Below, in pieces: positions 1-10,276 of a stretch of 64,000 bases of DNA. The stretch spans positions 54,038 through 118,037 of the forward strand of contig JACKAN010000011.1 in assembly GCA_020635055.1 (NCBI GenBank), read 5' to 3'. The notes under the pieces are model-generated. The model was not told the origin of the DNA. It worked only from the letters and a program-made list of their open reading frames with translations, and did not search any database. Every line of letters begins with the position of its first letter. The stretch's first letter is position 1. The DNA comes from Pseudobdellovibrionaceae bacterium. GTDB taxonomy: Bacteria > Bdellovibrionota > Bdellovibrionia > Bdellovibrionales > UBA1609. The position numbers and the translations under genes were made by a program.

Positions 1-1
1 T

Positions 2-724
2 GCTTGGATATTGTCTTGTTTTAGTTCGAAAGGTTTAATGAACCGAGCCCATGCTTATAAAGCCAAAGTGCAAGCTAACGAAGAGGCTGGAAAAAGCGAT
101 CTTGATTTTGGTGTGAGCATGGGACTCTTTACCTATCCCATATTAATGGCTGCAGATATTTTGTTGTTTTCCGCAGACGAGGTTCCCGTGGGTGAAGACC
201 AAATTCAACACGTAGAGATTGCTCGCGACATAGCTTTGAGGGTGAACAACACATATGGCGAGATTCTAAAGCTGCCAAAATTTGTGGCCCAAAAAAATAA
301 AACCATTGTGGGGCTCGACGGTCGTAAAATGAGCAAGAGCTACAACAATCATATTCCCTTATTTTTAGAATCAAAAAAACTTAGAAAAATGGTTATGAAA
401 ATAAAAACAGACTCCAGTCCACCCGAGGCACCTAAAGACCCCAGTACGTCTCTTATTTTTGATTTGTATAAGGAATTTGCCACAGAAGAGCAAATTCAAG
501 ACTTGCGATTGAGCTACGAAAAAGGAATGGCTTGGGGAGATGCCAAGCAAGTATTATTTGAGTTGGTGGACCAAAAGCTATCACCCATGAGAATCGAATT
601 TCAAAAACTTATGGACGACAAAAGCTACCTAAATCAATTGCTTCACGAAGGCAGCCTTAAAGCTCGCGAGCAGGGTTCACAACTTCTTGCTCAATTGCGC
701 AAAGCCATGGGCATTGGCGCTTAA
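2..724 (+). CDS. trpS: Tryptophanyl-tRNA synthetase, C-terminal part (5' end outside window)
   Basis: Charges tRNA-Trp with tryptophan in the cytoplasm; class I aminoacyl-tRNA synthetase. The frame is open to the window edge, so about 240 residues of a usual 330 or so are seen. Visible family landmarks are the LNRAHAYK-like segment near the start (here GLMNRAHAYK), the tryptophan-pocket/ATP stretch PVGEDQIQHVEIARDIA, and the class I signature in the form GRKMSKSYNN, followed by the helical anticodon-binding C-terminus. The stop codon abuts the ATG of the next gene, which suggests one transcript. An in-frame TTG at position 11 is internal and not a real start. Confidence 0.97.
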   Translation, partial: AWILSCFSSKGLMNRAHAYKAKVQANEEAGKSDLDFGVSMGLFTYPILMAADILLFSADEVPVGEDQIQHVEIARDIALRVNNTYGEILKLPKFVAQKNKTIVGLDGRKMSKSYNNHIPLFLESKKLRKMVMKIKTDSSPPEAPKDPSTSLIFDLYKEFATEEQIQDLRLSYEKGMAWGDAKQVLFELVDQKLSPMRIEFQKLMDDKSYLNQLLHEGSLKAREQGSQLLAQLRKAMGIGA

Positions 725-1522
725 ATGCAGGCACAAGTAGCATCACTACATATTTACCCCATAAAAAGTTGTAAGGGGATTTCAGTAGATCAATTAGAAG
801 TGAACGATAGAGGGCCGCTTTGGGACCGCAATTGGGTTTTAGTAAGTGACCAAGGGCAATTCTTAAGTCAGCGACAATTTCCTGAATTATCACAAGTGGA
901 AGTGTTTTTAGAAGAAGATTATATTAAATTCGGATTGCCTAGCATGGGTTATTTAAAAATACCCATAGACGCTTGCGGTGAAAAAAAAGAGTTTCAACTT
1001 TGGGGTGAAGGTAGTTATGGTTATGAAGTTAGTGCCGAAGCTTCGGAATGGTTTTCTGCCTACTTAAAATCGCCTTGCCATTTTTTATCATCATCGGGGA
1101 TCTATTCACGCAAGAGTTCGAGCAAGAGGTCTCATTCCTCTTCTTTAGTTTATGCCGACGGCTTTCCTTTTTTAGTGGTGTCACAAGCCTCATTGGATTT
1201 ACTAAATAAAAATCTGGAGAATCAAAATATCCAAGTGGAAATGTCAAGATTTCGTCCTAACATTGTTCTTACAAATCTAGAGGCTCATCAAGAAGATCAG
1301 CTGGGGCAATTTAAGATAGGTGAGTTAAAGTTTCAGGCGGTTAAGGATTGCCCCCGATGCGTGATTGTAAATATCGATCCAGACAATTCTAATGTAAATC
1401 CTAAAGTTTTTAAGACCCTGGCCAAATACAGAAAAAAGGCTGAAGGCATAGTTTTTGGCCAAAACCTTGTACACTTTAATTCAGGTAGAATTAAAGTGGG
1501 TGACAAACTTTATACATATTAA
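725..1522 (+). CDS. MOSC domain protein (YcbX/mARC-like, without ferredoxin domain)
   Basis: The N-terminal part has the MOSC N-terminal beta-barrel signature (IYPIKSCKGISV, then DRNWVLVSDQGQFLSQRQ). The C-terminal part has the MOSC core with FRPNIVL and a CPRC segment (near residues 212-215) that normally supplies the cysteine ligand of the molybdenum cofactor. Family members are reductases of N-hydroxylated compounds or sulfur-carrier proteins. At 265 residues it lacks the C-terminal 2Fe-2S domain of YcbX, so electrons would have to come from a separate partner. The ATG starts directly after the trpS stop codon with no gap. The substrate cannot be read from the sequence. Confidence 0.88.
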   Translation: MQAQVASLHIYPIKSCKGISVDQLEVNDRGPLWDRNWVLVSDQGQFLSQRQFPELSQVEVFLEEDYIKFGLPSMGYLKIPIDACGEKKEFQLWGEGSYGYEVSAEASEWFSAYLKSPCHFLSSSGIYSRKSSSKRSHSSSLVYADGFPFLVVSQASLDLLNKNLENQNIQVEMSRFRPNIVLTNLEAHQEDQLGQFKIGELKFQAVKDCPRCVIVNIDPDNSNVNPKVFKTLAKYRKKAEGIVFGQNLVHFNSGRIKVGDKLYTY

Positions 1523-1645
1523 GTTTTATTTACACTATACCAGCCTAATTGCTTAAATATATTGCATTTTTATTGTCAGGAATATACTAAGAATTCTTCC
1601 AGTTATTGTGGTTTTAATAGGTGTTTGTTTTCCTAAGTTTAGGAT

Positions 1646-4600
1646 ATGGGTGGTATGAAAATAAATTATATGACTAGATTTTGGAAAAGTTTTTTTTGTT
1701 GGTGGCTCTCAGTTTCTTTAATTTTAATCACACCAGCACCAGGTGGGTGGCAATTTGCACAGGCACAGGAAGGTCCATCACAAGAAGCCTTAGAAACGGC
1801 AGCCAATGAATACACAAAACTTGTTATGCAATATGAAGCTGTATTAGATCATAAGCCTGCAGATAAATTTACCCTGGATGAATTTTCTTTACTACAACAG
1901 GATGTGAAACTAAAAACTAAGAGAGTTTTGGATTACGATGAATGGGTAGATGTTCCCGTTAAAAGAATGGTGAATGTGTGGGATCTTAAACTTCAAGTTA
2001 AGGATTTTACGGACAATGCCTTGTTAGCAAGTCTTTCTATGTTGAAAAAATCAAAACACCAGAGTTCTTATAGTTGTGAGCTTACTAAAGTATGTCGATT
2101 TCAATTGATTAGACCCTCCAAATTTAAAACAGAAACAGTTGAAGAGTTAAACAATTTTTATATTCCAGCAACTACCATTGCATTTCTGGATTCCTTTATT
2201 GTTTTTGTACGACCAAACAGTTACAGCAGCGCAAAAGGTGTTCAACGAGTTTCCTTTATAGATCTTGAGCGTTATGATCACATGCTGGGTAATGAAAAAA
2301 TTCCTGTTTTTGAAATCCCATTAGTTACGGATCAAGAGCTAACAGAGTTAAAAGTTGAGGACGGGCACCTTCTTGCTAATGGGGGCTATTACATTCACTC
2401 TGGTCAATTAAAAGACTTATCTTCAATTTATCAAACGGCTTTTAATTTAACGGGAAATTTATTGAACCCAAAACATATAAGTTCCACTATAGAGCTTGTA
2501 AATGACATAGATGTTTTTTTAAATAAAGAAACAGAAGCCGCGAAAGACAAATCTTGGTTGAGTGTGGATCACCTCAAAAGAGCTAACTTATCTACTGAAA
2601 CCCTTTATAAAGAATTAAAAGAAAAGTTGAAGTCACGTGCCGACATTGCTCAATATATACAAAGCAATTCTCAGATATTACATCAAGCCAAAGAATCAGG
2701 GGATAAATCAAAGGAAGAAGTGTCAGCCGAAGAAAAGTCTTCGGTTTTAGAGGAGTTCAGTCGGCGATTTTTGAACCAAGATGAACTAGATAAAGCAGAG
2801 AAGTCGGTGGCTGAAACTATAACGGCGGGTCGTCGTCTAACAACTAAAGTGCATCGATTATATGAGCATTTAATTTCCCCCAACCCAAATACAGCCAATC
2901 GCATAGAAATGTCTATAGCTAGCATTATGGGTTATATGCACCACAAATTGGAAAAGGTTTTGAGTACAAAAGAAAAAACAGGTTTTATTAGCTCTATTGG
3001 AGCTGTAGCTCGCAGTTTTGTGCCACCATTTGGTGGACTTATAAAAAGTATGGGCAATGGGGCCCGATTTTTACAAGCTTTTGCCAGTAAAAAAAATATT
3101 TCAGCAAGTTTGGTTGCCGCCATGGCTCTCGGATTAGCAATGCCTGATTCTGTAGGAATGTATTATATGCAGGCCTTGGATGCCGGCATACATATGGTGA
3201 ACGGTTTTGGCAAATCATTAGTTGAAATTGGTAATGCAATTTGGATATCGACGGTAGAGATCACTTCAGTTTATTGGTCGGCACCGAGCACGATTTATAA
3301 TGGTTTAATTGCTGATGGCAAGTGGTCAAAGTTAATGATTGGCTTGAGTGGATTAGCTGGAGTTTTAGCCCTGGTTATTGGTGGTTATCATGCCGTACAA
3401 AACACATACAATCTAGTTAAAGACATGAAGAGTCCACAGTGGAAAGGCCTAGTGGAACGTCAGAAAAAAATTGAAGACGACTATTTAGCAGCTCTAAGTA
3501 AAGGCGAGCAGGAAAGGCGGAGATCTACTGATGTTTATAGTCCCGAAGATGATGCCGAAGTCGAAAGGCTTATAGAGCTCTCAAATTTAGAGATGGTACA
3601 AAACAAAGAAAAATTTAAAAAGAATCCGCTAATTAAGCCATTTGTAATGAGTTACAATTTTATGGTGGGTGGTTTTAAGTATGTAGGAAACACTCTTAAA
3701 AGATTTTATCCATCCGGAATGAGTAGTGAAAAACTAATAGCTTTTAAACATGTATATTTTAGCTTTGCATCTTATGCAAAAACAATATTGCATTACACCG
3801 GTGTGTGGAACGCTTACTCTGCGGCCCGTTATTCGTTACTTCGTTGGGGCTATAAGGATATAAAGGGAGTCACAGTCCCTTATTTACGCCTAACACCTAT
3901 TTTGTTTGCTTCCCGATTTTTGTATCCAAAAATGTTTGAAACAATCATTGAAAAAAAGCAATTGCCAACAGAGCTTAATGGCGGAAGAGAGCCTTTAAAG
4001 AGCGTTGTAAGTAGGTGGTTGTCACGTTCATTTTCAAATACTTCTGCGGACTCTTGGCAAAAACAAGACAAAGCCATGAAAGCTGCAGAAGAAGAAATTA
4101 TTGCAATAGAAGAGAAAGTGGTTCGCTTGGCTTTTAAAAAAGCCCTACGTGCAACAGTAAAATATGTGGAAGAAGATAGTGAGCTTAAGAGCTTGTTTGA
4201 ATCAGAGGGTATATCTAGCATTACAGACAAAGTTATCCGCAAGTTGAGTCTTCGCAATAAGGTTTTTATGCGTGCATATTTTGAAAAAGTTTATGAAGAG
4301 TCAATGGAAAGAATATTGATTCAACAACTAGATAAAATGGGTGCAGAAAACATTCAAGCTTCTTTAATGGAAGAAGCCGCCGAATTGTTTCCTGGAAATT
4401 TAGAGTTGCAAGCAAAACTAGAGTCTGTGTCTCAAGAACTTGAAGAGACTGGCGAAACCTCTGAAGCCACATTGGTGGAGCTTAAAAAAATGATAGCTTC
4501 GGCGAAAATGAGCAATGCAGATATGCGCCTAGAGATCTCTGATAGCGAAATTCAAATCTTAGTTGATGAAGTTGCTAGTGATAAATCCGTATTTGGTATT

Positions 4601-5695
4601 GCTAATAAGACGGCTCAAGATTTTAAATCAGAGGTCGTTGCAGATGCCTTAAAGTTAAAAATGAATGACAAATTGGTTGATTATATAACTCATGAGATTT
4701 CTGCTGATTTTGATCCCAATCAAGATGGCTCCATGAAGAGATATGGCATAGTTCAAGAAAAAAGAAAGAAGCCATTAGCTATGGCCAGGGCGGTTCGCTC
4801 GGAAGTATCGAACATATTGGTAACATTGCCTTTAGATATTGTTTTCTTGTTGTTACTCACTGCCGGCATTACAGAAGCCACTAATTTATATATGCCAATT
4901 CAAGAGGAAATGTTTAGTCAAAATTCAGTATTTTATTTATCTCGTTACAGCTTCTACGGAAGCCTTGTATCAGGGGTTCTTATGGGATTGTTGGCGAATT
5001 CTTGGACTAAATTGCAACAAGATCATCGTCATGATGAATTGGGAAGCTTTGGTTCTGTGCCTAAAGGAAATGATGCTAATAAAAGTTTTTTATCTTGGTT
5101 TTGGAAGCAGGCTAACAAAAGAGACAATAGTTTATGGGAAAATTGGAAAGAATATTCTAAAATAGTTTGGCACAATATACCTGCCTATTTACTTAACATG
5201 ATTACTTTCAATATGCTTTTTATAGGATTTTTTGACTTGGATGCATGGGTATCATCTTTAGTTATGTTCTTTTCCTTACCTATATCTGCCTATACCATGA
5301 AAATTGAGCAAGCCTTTGAGAAAGCTGCCTATTATGATGCTAAAATATTTCCCGAAAAATATTTAAGTCATCCTATGGTACAACGTTATTTACAAACGCG
5401 AACTCAAGGTCGTAGAAACAAGTTTAATTTGTTATTTGATATTTTTAGAAACACAATTGGATATATCGAATCTAATGCTGCGGTAACTCCCACTCCTGAA
5501 TTTGAGAATAGAGCCTTTAGCCGTGCTCTTTATGGTGGCAAAGAAGGCACGCTCCTAGGTGAGAAAATATTAAATTCTACATCAGGTTTAGAGGAGTCTA
5601 CGAAAGACATCCCCATTGTGGGCAAAATCACAAAAGGCATTAGTGCAGCCTGTGATTTTGTATTAAAGAATGGACAAATGACTCGATTAAAATAA
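1646..5695 (+). CDS. Large membrane protein of unknown function (1349 residues)
   Basis: I do not recognise the family. A hydrophobic N-terminal segment ending in QFAQAQE (about residues 15-41) looks like a cleavable signal or anchor. Residues 40-480 are hydrophilic and rich in helix-forming charged residues. Hydrophobic segments follow near residues 490-510 and 560-585, and a cluster of four or five lies near residues 1055-1220. A stretch DFDPNQDGSM near residue 1020 resembles an EF-hand loop but is isolated. The protein is monocistronic by spacing, with over 120 bp upstream and about 48 bp to the next start. ATG at 1646 and at 1655 are both possible. An envelope location is inferred; no function can be given. 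Confidence 0.8.
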   Translation: MGGMKINYMTRFWKSFFCWWLSVSLILITPAPGGWQFAQAQEGPSQEALETAANEYTKLVMQYEAVLDHKPADKFTLDEFSLLQQDVKLKTKRVLDYDEWVDVPVKRMVNVWDLKLQVKDFTDNALLASLSMLKKSKHQSSYSCELTKVCRFQLIRPSKFKTETVEELNNFYIPATTIAFLDSFIVFVRPNSYSSAKGVQRVSFIDLERYDHMLGNEKIPVFEIPLVTDQELTELKVEDGHLLANGGYYIHSGQLKDLSSIYQTAFNLTGNLLNPKHISSTIELVNDIDVFLNKETEAAKDKSWLSVDHLKRANLSTETLYKELKEKLKSRADIAQYIQSNSQILHQAKESGDKSKEEVSAEEKSSVLEEFSRRFLNQDELDKAEKSVAETITAGRRLTTKVHRLYEHLISPNPNTANRIEMSIASIMGYMHHKLEKVLSTKEKTGFISSIGAVARSFVPPFGGLIKSMGNGARFLQAFASKKNISASLVAAMALGLAMPDSVGMYYMQALDAGIHMVNGFGKSLVEIGNAIWISTVEITSVYWSAPSTIYNGLIADGKWSKLMIGLSGLAGVLALVIGGYHAVQNTYNLVKDMKSPQWKGLVERQKKIEDDYLAALSKGEQERRRSTDVYSPEDDAEVERLIELSNLEMVQNKEKFKKNPLIKPFVMSYNFMVGGFKYVGNTLKRFYPSGMSSEKLIAFKHVYFSFASYAKTILHYTGVWNAYSAARYSLLRWGYKDIKGVTVPYLRLTPILFASRFLYPKMFETIIEKKQLPTELNGGREPLKSVVSRWLSRSFSNTSADSWQKQDKAMKAAEEEIIAIEEKVVRLAFKKALRATVKYVEEDSELKSLFESEGISSITDKVIRKLSLRNKVFMRAYFEKVYEESMERILIQQLDKMGAENIQASLMEEAAELFPGNLELQAKLESVSQELEETGETSEATLVELKKMIASAKMSNADMRLEISDSEIQILVDEVASDKSVFGIANKTAQDFKSEVVADALKLKMNDKLVDYITHEISADFDPNQDGSMKRYGIVQEKRKKPLAMARAVRSEVSNILVTLPLDIVFLLLLTAGITEATNLYMPIQEEMFSQNSVFYLSRYSFYGSLVSGVLMGLLANSWTKLQQDHRHDELGSFGSVPKGNDANKSFLSWFWKQANKRDNSLWENWKEYSKIVWHNIPAYLLNMITFNMLFIGFFDLDAWVSSLVMFFSLPISAYTMKIEQAFEKAAYYDAKIFPEKYLSHPMVQRYLQTRTQGRRNKFNLLFDIFRNTIGYIESNAAVTPTPEFENRAFSRALYGGKEGTLLGEKILNSTSGLEESTKDIPIVGKITKGISAACDFVLKNGQMTRLK

Positions 5696-5743
5696 TAATT
5701 CAGGTTCTTAAAATAAATGTTATGTTGGGGAGGAAATTTTTTT

Positions 5744-6325
5744 ATGACTGAATTGCAAAAATTAGAAAAAGAACTATATGATCATACATTAAAAGTGGCT
5801 TCATTAAGGCGAGATGCTGAGCTTGTACCCGTAAAAAATTACAAGTTCAGTACGCTTGATGGTGAAGTTACATTGCTTCAGCTTTTTGAGGGAAAAGAAA
5901 TTTTGTTTTTAATTCACAATATGGGACAAGGCTGTAGTTTTTGCACTTTGTGGGCGGATGGGTTGAATGGTTTCGTTGCACATCTAGAAAGTCATTTTTC
6001 ATTGGCAATGGTTTCTAAAGACTCACCACAAATTCAGCGTAAATTTGCTAATTCAAGAAACTGGCGTTTTAAAATGGCCTCTCATGGTGGTGGTGAATAT
6101 ATCTCTGAACAATCTGTGTTGACTGGTGAAACAAACTATCCTGGAATCCTATGTTATGTACGTAAGGGCAATGAAATATTCAGAAAAAATTCTGCCGTTT
6201 TTGGGCCCGGTGATGAGTTTTGTCCACAATGGAATATTTTAAGTCTTGCTGGATTGGGTGAAGAACAATGGCAGCCTCAATACAGTTACTGGAAATGTCC
6301 TGAACAATTAGACGATGGTAAATAA
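5744..6325 (+). CDS. DUF899-type thioredoxin-like protein
   Basis: It resembles the DUF899 family of thioredoxin-fold proteins: a YKFSTLDGEVTLLQLF opening, then LFLIHNMGQGCSFCTLWADG with the characteristic C-x-x-C (CSFC) in the redox position, then SHFSLAMVSKDSP and a conserved W-x-F-K-x-x-S segment. The role in other bacteria is not established; a thiol-redox function is inferred from the CxxC. I chose the ATG at 5744 because a strong GGGGAGG ribosome site (5727-5733) lies 10 bases upstream. The frame is open to an ATG at 5717, but that codon lies before the ribosome site. No signal peptide, so probably cytoplasmic. Confidence 0.8.
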   Translation: MTELQKLEKELYDHTLKVASLRRDAELVPVKNYKFSTLDGEVTLLQLFEGKEILFLIHNMGQGCSFCTLWADGLNGFVAHLESHFSLAMVSKDSPQIQRKFANSRNWRFKMASHGGGEYISEQSVLTGETNYPGILCYVRKGNEIFRKNSAVFGPGDEFCPQWNILSLAGLGEEQWQPQYSYWKCPEQLDDGK

Positions 6326-6349
6326 AACGAAATTAACAATGAAGACATC

Positions 6350-7612
6350 TTAATCATTAGGCTTCATTGGGTTAATAATTTTAGGTGTAATATATTTAGG
6401 GGATAAATCTTTCTGACCTTTAAAATTCCTTTGAATGTCATCTAATAAAATCTGAATTTGATTTGATAAATCTACACTGCCATTAGAATTTAGAAATTGA
6501 TGAAATTCTGGCAAGACTTCGGCCTCCAATTGAGTGGCAGATCCCTCGAATCTAGGAATGGAACTTCCTTTATATAGAGTGTAGCGCGTAAACCTATCTA
6601 CAGTTATAAAACCCACCTTAATCAACTCCCCACCTTGTTGAATGGGGCTCCTTAAATTAAGGGCGATTCTATTGGTGTCAATACGCTTTTTGGGTTGAGG
6701 AAAGCTGTCTTTATCTAATAGATCTGGGGAAAGCTCTCCAATGACTTTTGCTATAAGTTCAGGAATCTCTTCCAAATTAAAATCTAGTGGAAGATGCACA
6801 TGGTACTCCTGACGTGAGGTTAGGCCAGATTCATTACCATGACTTTTCTTAATAGTAAGGGCCATACGTACAATATTTTTTAGGTCACTGGGTTGAGGCA
6901 CTAAATATTGGGCACTAACGGCTTTATTTTTAGGGGACCACATTTTTAGTCGCACAGCCCAACCTTGATTTTGTAAATGGCTATCGGCGTAGTCATAGTA
7001 GACGGCGGTTTCACTTGCCCAAGAGACCCAATGGTAAACATCGATATAATTATAACGATCTGATTGTTTTGTTTCGTATTTATTAGGTTTTAAATAGAAA
7101 ATTCCTCCTAATATTTTTTCATTAGGAATTTGGTTAGTGTATTCATCAGGTTTTGAATCCTTAAGCTCCCACTGATTTACTTTTTTTGCAGATTCGGATT
7201 CAAGGGTAGCAAAGCCTGAGACATGGTATTCTTCAAACTCGCTACTCAGAGGAGCTATTTGCACTGTATTATTCCAGACACTATTGTTGATTATAGCTCT
7301 ACCCTGAGTCATCTCTTGTACGGATTGAATCATTTCTGGATAATAGCGGGATAAAAGCTGTTGAGCGAGGAGTTCGTTGGATATTTCTTGATTGAGGAAT
7401 GAAATTCTGGTTTCCAATTCGGGTATACTTTGAATTTCTAAATTTAAATTTTTAAAAACTATTGGGATTGTGGGTTCTGGTTGGTAATTGGCTTTGATTG
7501 AATTTAAGAGGTCTTCTGTGGACAAAGCTTGGTTACAACTATTTGCTAAGCTATAGTTAGCGATCCCTATGAGCCCAAAAATCAAAATAATTGCTTTAAA
7601 ATCACGAGTCAT
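6350..7612 (-). CDS. Secreted protein of unknown function (420 residues)
   Basis: The N-terminus has a short basic region, a hydrophobic core (AIILIFGLIGIANYSL) and a likely cleavage after LANS, so export to the periplasm or beyond is likely. The mature part is hydrophilic, with no membrane segments and no motif I recognise; only one cysteine remains, close to the cleavage site. It converges with the DUF899 gene and lies upstream (in the minus direction) of nothing obviously related. The gap of about 155 bp to the next minus-strand gene contains only AT-rich sequence with short AATTAATC-type repeats near 7740-7775. Confidence 0.7.
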   Translation of the reverse strand: MTRDFKAIILIFGLIGIANYSLANSCNQALSTEDLLNSIKANYQPEPTIPIVFKNLNLEIQSIPELETRISFLNQEISNELLAQQLLSRYYPEMIQSVQEMTQGRAIINNSVWNNTVQIAPLSSEFEEYHVSGFATLESESAKKVNQWELKDSKPDEYTNQIPNEKILGGIFYLKPNKYETKQSDRYNYIDVYHWVSWASETAVYYDYADSHLQNQGWAVRLKMWSPKNKAVSAQYLVPQPSDLKNIVRMALTIKKSHGNESGLTSRQEYHVHLPLDFNLEEIPELIAKVIGELSPDLLDKDSFPQPKKRIDTNRIALNLRSPIQQGGELIKVGFITVDRFTRYTLYKGSSIPRFEGSATQLEAEVLPEFHQFLNSNGSVDLSNQIQILLDDIQRNFKGQKDLSPKYITPKIINPMKPND

Positions 7613-7768
7613 GTTATAGGTTTTGCAACTTTAAGGCCAGCCTTCATGATGGAAGGTATAAGTTTATTTAGTAAAAATGATGAGAATCAAGTTGTTTAGA
7701 ATCTATAACGTAAATTGTCAGATAGTTGTCAAATTCTTAACCAAATCAATTAATCAATCAATCATGAA

Positions 7769-8950
7769 TTAATTAGCTATTTGTTGTAGCTGAATATCGC
7801 AACTGTTTAAAGGTTTGGTTATGGATTTGGTGAAGGAAGAAATTCTTGTAACAACATAATTAAAAACTTTAGAGCCAAAACCGGATGGATCTTTCCTTTC
7901 TGGGTGCGATTGAGTACCTAATATATTTTCACCAACCTCAATAGCTTCGACGACCCCGTCCTCACTTACGGCGGCAGCTTGTACATGCCCGCCGGCCTTT
8001 AAGACACTTCCTTGATGATGAAAGCTATTGACTGTCCATTTCTTTATATTTGAAAAATCATTGTCACCAAGAGCCCTTGATAGCAAACTATGCTGAGTAG
8101 GTATAAGGCGAATGTGGTGATAGGTGATGTTGTCGTGCTCTCCAGCACCGTGTTTAATGGGAGTGTTTAGAATTGTGTTTAAATCTTGGTGCATAGAGCC
8201 TGACTCAGCGATATTTATAAGCTGAGAGCCTCGACAAATTCCTAAAACAAAGCCATTTTTTTGTCCAACATAGTCTCTGTAAAGTTTAATCTCTAACTTG
8301 TCACGCAGTTCATTGATATTTATATTTTCAGAATAAGTTATGGATCTTTTGTAAATTCGAGGGTGGACATCATCTCCACCCAAAAGTACTAGCCCTGGGA
8401 AGCTATGGGATAATGTTTTATGAAACTCATAGGGTTTTGTTAATCTTAAACTCGCCCCTACAGGCAAGACAAAGGGAGTGAGACCACGTTCAATAAAGGG
8501 TAAACTCATTTCCTTGATGCGTTGGCTGTTGGCTAGATGGTCAGCGTGTCGGTTAGCCACAAGAAGTACGGAAGTTTGATTTTGCTGTTTGAACTCAACA
8601 ATTTTACCATCTTCGAGCGGAGTATTTAAAATTATTCTACCCGGACCCACTCTACCGAGATCAATATCTTTAAGTACAGTTTCTATGTAAGCTTTTACGG
8701 CATCTAGAGGTGTTTCACCACGAAGAGCGGGAATTATAAAACGCCCATGATAAGGTGTAGGTTGCCACTCTACTAAATAAACATTACTTTGAGTGTTTTT
8801 CCCATGAGCCAACAAAGACGTCAAAAAAGAAAACAGCAATATAAAAATAAAGGCCAAAAATTGGCATTTTCGACAAAAATGGCAAAATTGATTTGTGTGT
8901 AAGTCTCTATGCAACTTGGAGACATCGTGCACAGATTTAATGGAAGTCAT
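7769..8950 (-). CDS. Peptidase C26 / class I glutamine amidotransferase-like hydrolase, membrane-anchored or exported
   Basis: It carries the class I glutamine amidotransferase nucleophile elbow FVLGICRGSQLIN (Cys near residue 230) and the catalytic His-Glu pair in GTQSHPERK near residue 350, as in gamma-glutamyl-GABA hydrolases (PuuD-like). LVLLGGDDVHPRIY is the usual GGxDxxP-type segment. The N-terminus is unusual for the family: a basic, Cys-containing lead of about 30 residues, then the hydrophobic stretch FLAFIFILLFSFLTSLLAHG, so an exported or anchored form is inferred. No ribosome site precedes the ATG. Bases 8891-8908 inside this N-terminal region recur downstream of the neighbouring transposase, so the 5' end may have been altered by the insertion. 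Confidence 0.78.
   Translation of the reverse strand: MTSIKSVHDVSKLHRDLHTNQFCHFCRKCQFLAFIFILLFSFLTSLLAHGKNTQSNVYLVEWQPTPYHGRFIIPALRGETPLDAVKAYIETVLKDIDLGRVGPGRIILNTPLEDGKIVEFKQQNQTSVLLVANRHADHLANSQRIKEMSLPFIERGLTPFVLPVGASLRLTKPYEFHKTLSHSFPGLVLLGGDDVHPRIYKRSITYSENININELRDKLEIKLYRDYVGQKNGFVLGICRGSQLINIAESGSMHQDLNTILNTPIKHGAGEHDNITYHHIRLIPTQHSLLSRALGDNDFSNIKKWTVNSFHHQGSVLKAGGHVQAAAVSEDGVVEAIEVGENILGTQSHPERKDPSGFGSKVFNYVVTRISSFTKSITKPLNSCDIQLQQIAN
8891..8908 (+). repeat. 18-bp direct repeat, left copy
   Basis: The sequence atttgtgtgtaagtctct occurs here and again, identically and in the same orientation, at 10299-10316. The two copies bracket the IS481-like transposase gene. It is longer than a normal target duplication of that family, so it may be a captured or duplicated piece of flanking DNA. 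Confidence 0.85.
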
Positions 8951-9004
8951 TGAAATGATTCAAAAAGGTTATTTGGTCTAGAATTTATCGATGGAAGATG
9001 AAAG

Positions 9005-10276
9005 AAAAAGACACCCCTGCCATCCTTTGTTTTGATTTGTATTAGTAAAATATAATCAGCAACTTAGGGGGAGAGGTGTCAGAATTGCAATATCAACTAA
9101 GAGAATTATTAACCAGACTAAGTTCGGAGGCAAAGAAAACTACAGATTCTGAGATTAAAAAGAACTATTATTTAGTTCGTGCCGTGGGGTTATCAAAGAA
9201 GACGGTAAAGAGGGCATGTGAAGAGCGAGGGATATCCACACGAGTATTTTACAAGTGGGCTGGACGATTAATTGAGACTGAAAGTCTTGAGTCCTTGCGT
9301 CCACTTTCAAAAAGGCCACTTTACAGTCCTGAGCAATTGGACCCAAGAATTGAAAAGCGAATTTGTCGAATAAGAAAACAGAAGCCTTTTATGGGTCCTG
9401 AGCAAATCCACTTTGAATTAAGTCAAAAGTTAAAGAAAGGTCTCCCACATCCAAGTACTATTTACCAAGTACTGAGACGTAACGGTCTGATCAAAAAAGA
9501 ATATAAAAAAACACTTACTAAAAAACATATGAAGCGCTACCGACGGCCTATTCCCGGTTATCTGCAAATGGATTTTAAATATGTTCCATATGCAATTGAC
9601 GGAAAACAATTTTATCAATTGAGTTGTGTAGATCACCACTCTAGCTGGCGGCTCATACGTTGCTACGAGCATAAAGACCTGGTTGCGGTTGAGGATTTTC
9701 TGCTTGAATTAGAACAGTGTTGTCCATTTAAAATCATTCAATTGCAAACAGACAATGACAAGTCATTCACTGATAAATACCGTTTAGGAACGGACGGATA
9801 CCCCACGGGAGCACATACCGTTGACCAATGGTGTAAAGAAAATGAAATTGAACATAAACTCATCCCGATTGGACAGAAAGAACTTAATGGTAAAGTTGAA
9901 AATACCCACAAGTGGGATGATCGAGAGTTCTTTAGTCAGGTTAACCCTTTGACACTTGAACAGCTACAGTGGGCTTCACGCAAGCATGAACATCGGTGGA
10001 ACAATCACAGGGCGACAAAGACCCTTGGTTGGCTAACACCCTCTCAGGTGCTCTATAAAGCTCAGTTCTTCACGATCTTCTGGCGACTTTGGTATCAGCA
10101 AATAGCTGAAGAACAAGATTTAACAGTGACCCAAATCGATAAACTGGGGAATACTTACGTACCTGTGCCAAAACACATAAAGAATATCAGGAATACTACA
10201 AAAATTAAAAAAACAGACTTCGTCGACCGATATATTAAATACATGGATTGGGTGGCAGGGAATCACATGTCCGTGT
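9005..10276 (+). mobile_element. IS481-like insertion sequence (ends approximate)
   Basis: The element contains one transposase gene. The motif CCCTGCCAtCC at 9015-9025 recurs as an inverted copy (CCCTGCCAcCC on the minus strand) at about 10252-10262, giving a plausible terminal inverted repeat. The exact terminal bases and target duplication are not clear. The transposase frame runs through the right inverted repeat into flanking DNA before it stops. Confidence 0.6.

Noticed and set aside
3880..4472. Minus-strand open frames inside the 1349-residue gene
   Set aside because: They are antisense shadows of a long intact coding frame and have no start signals.
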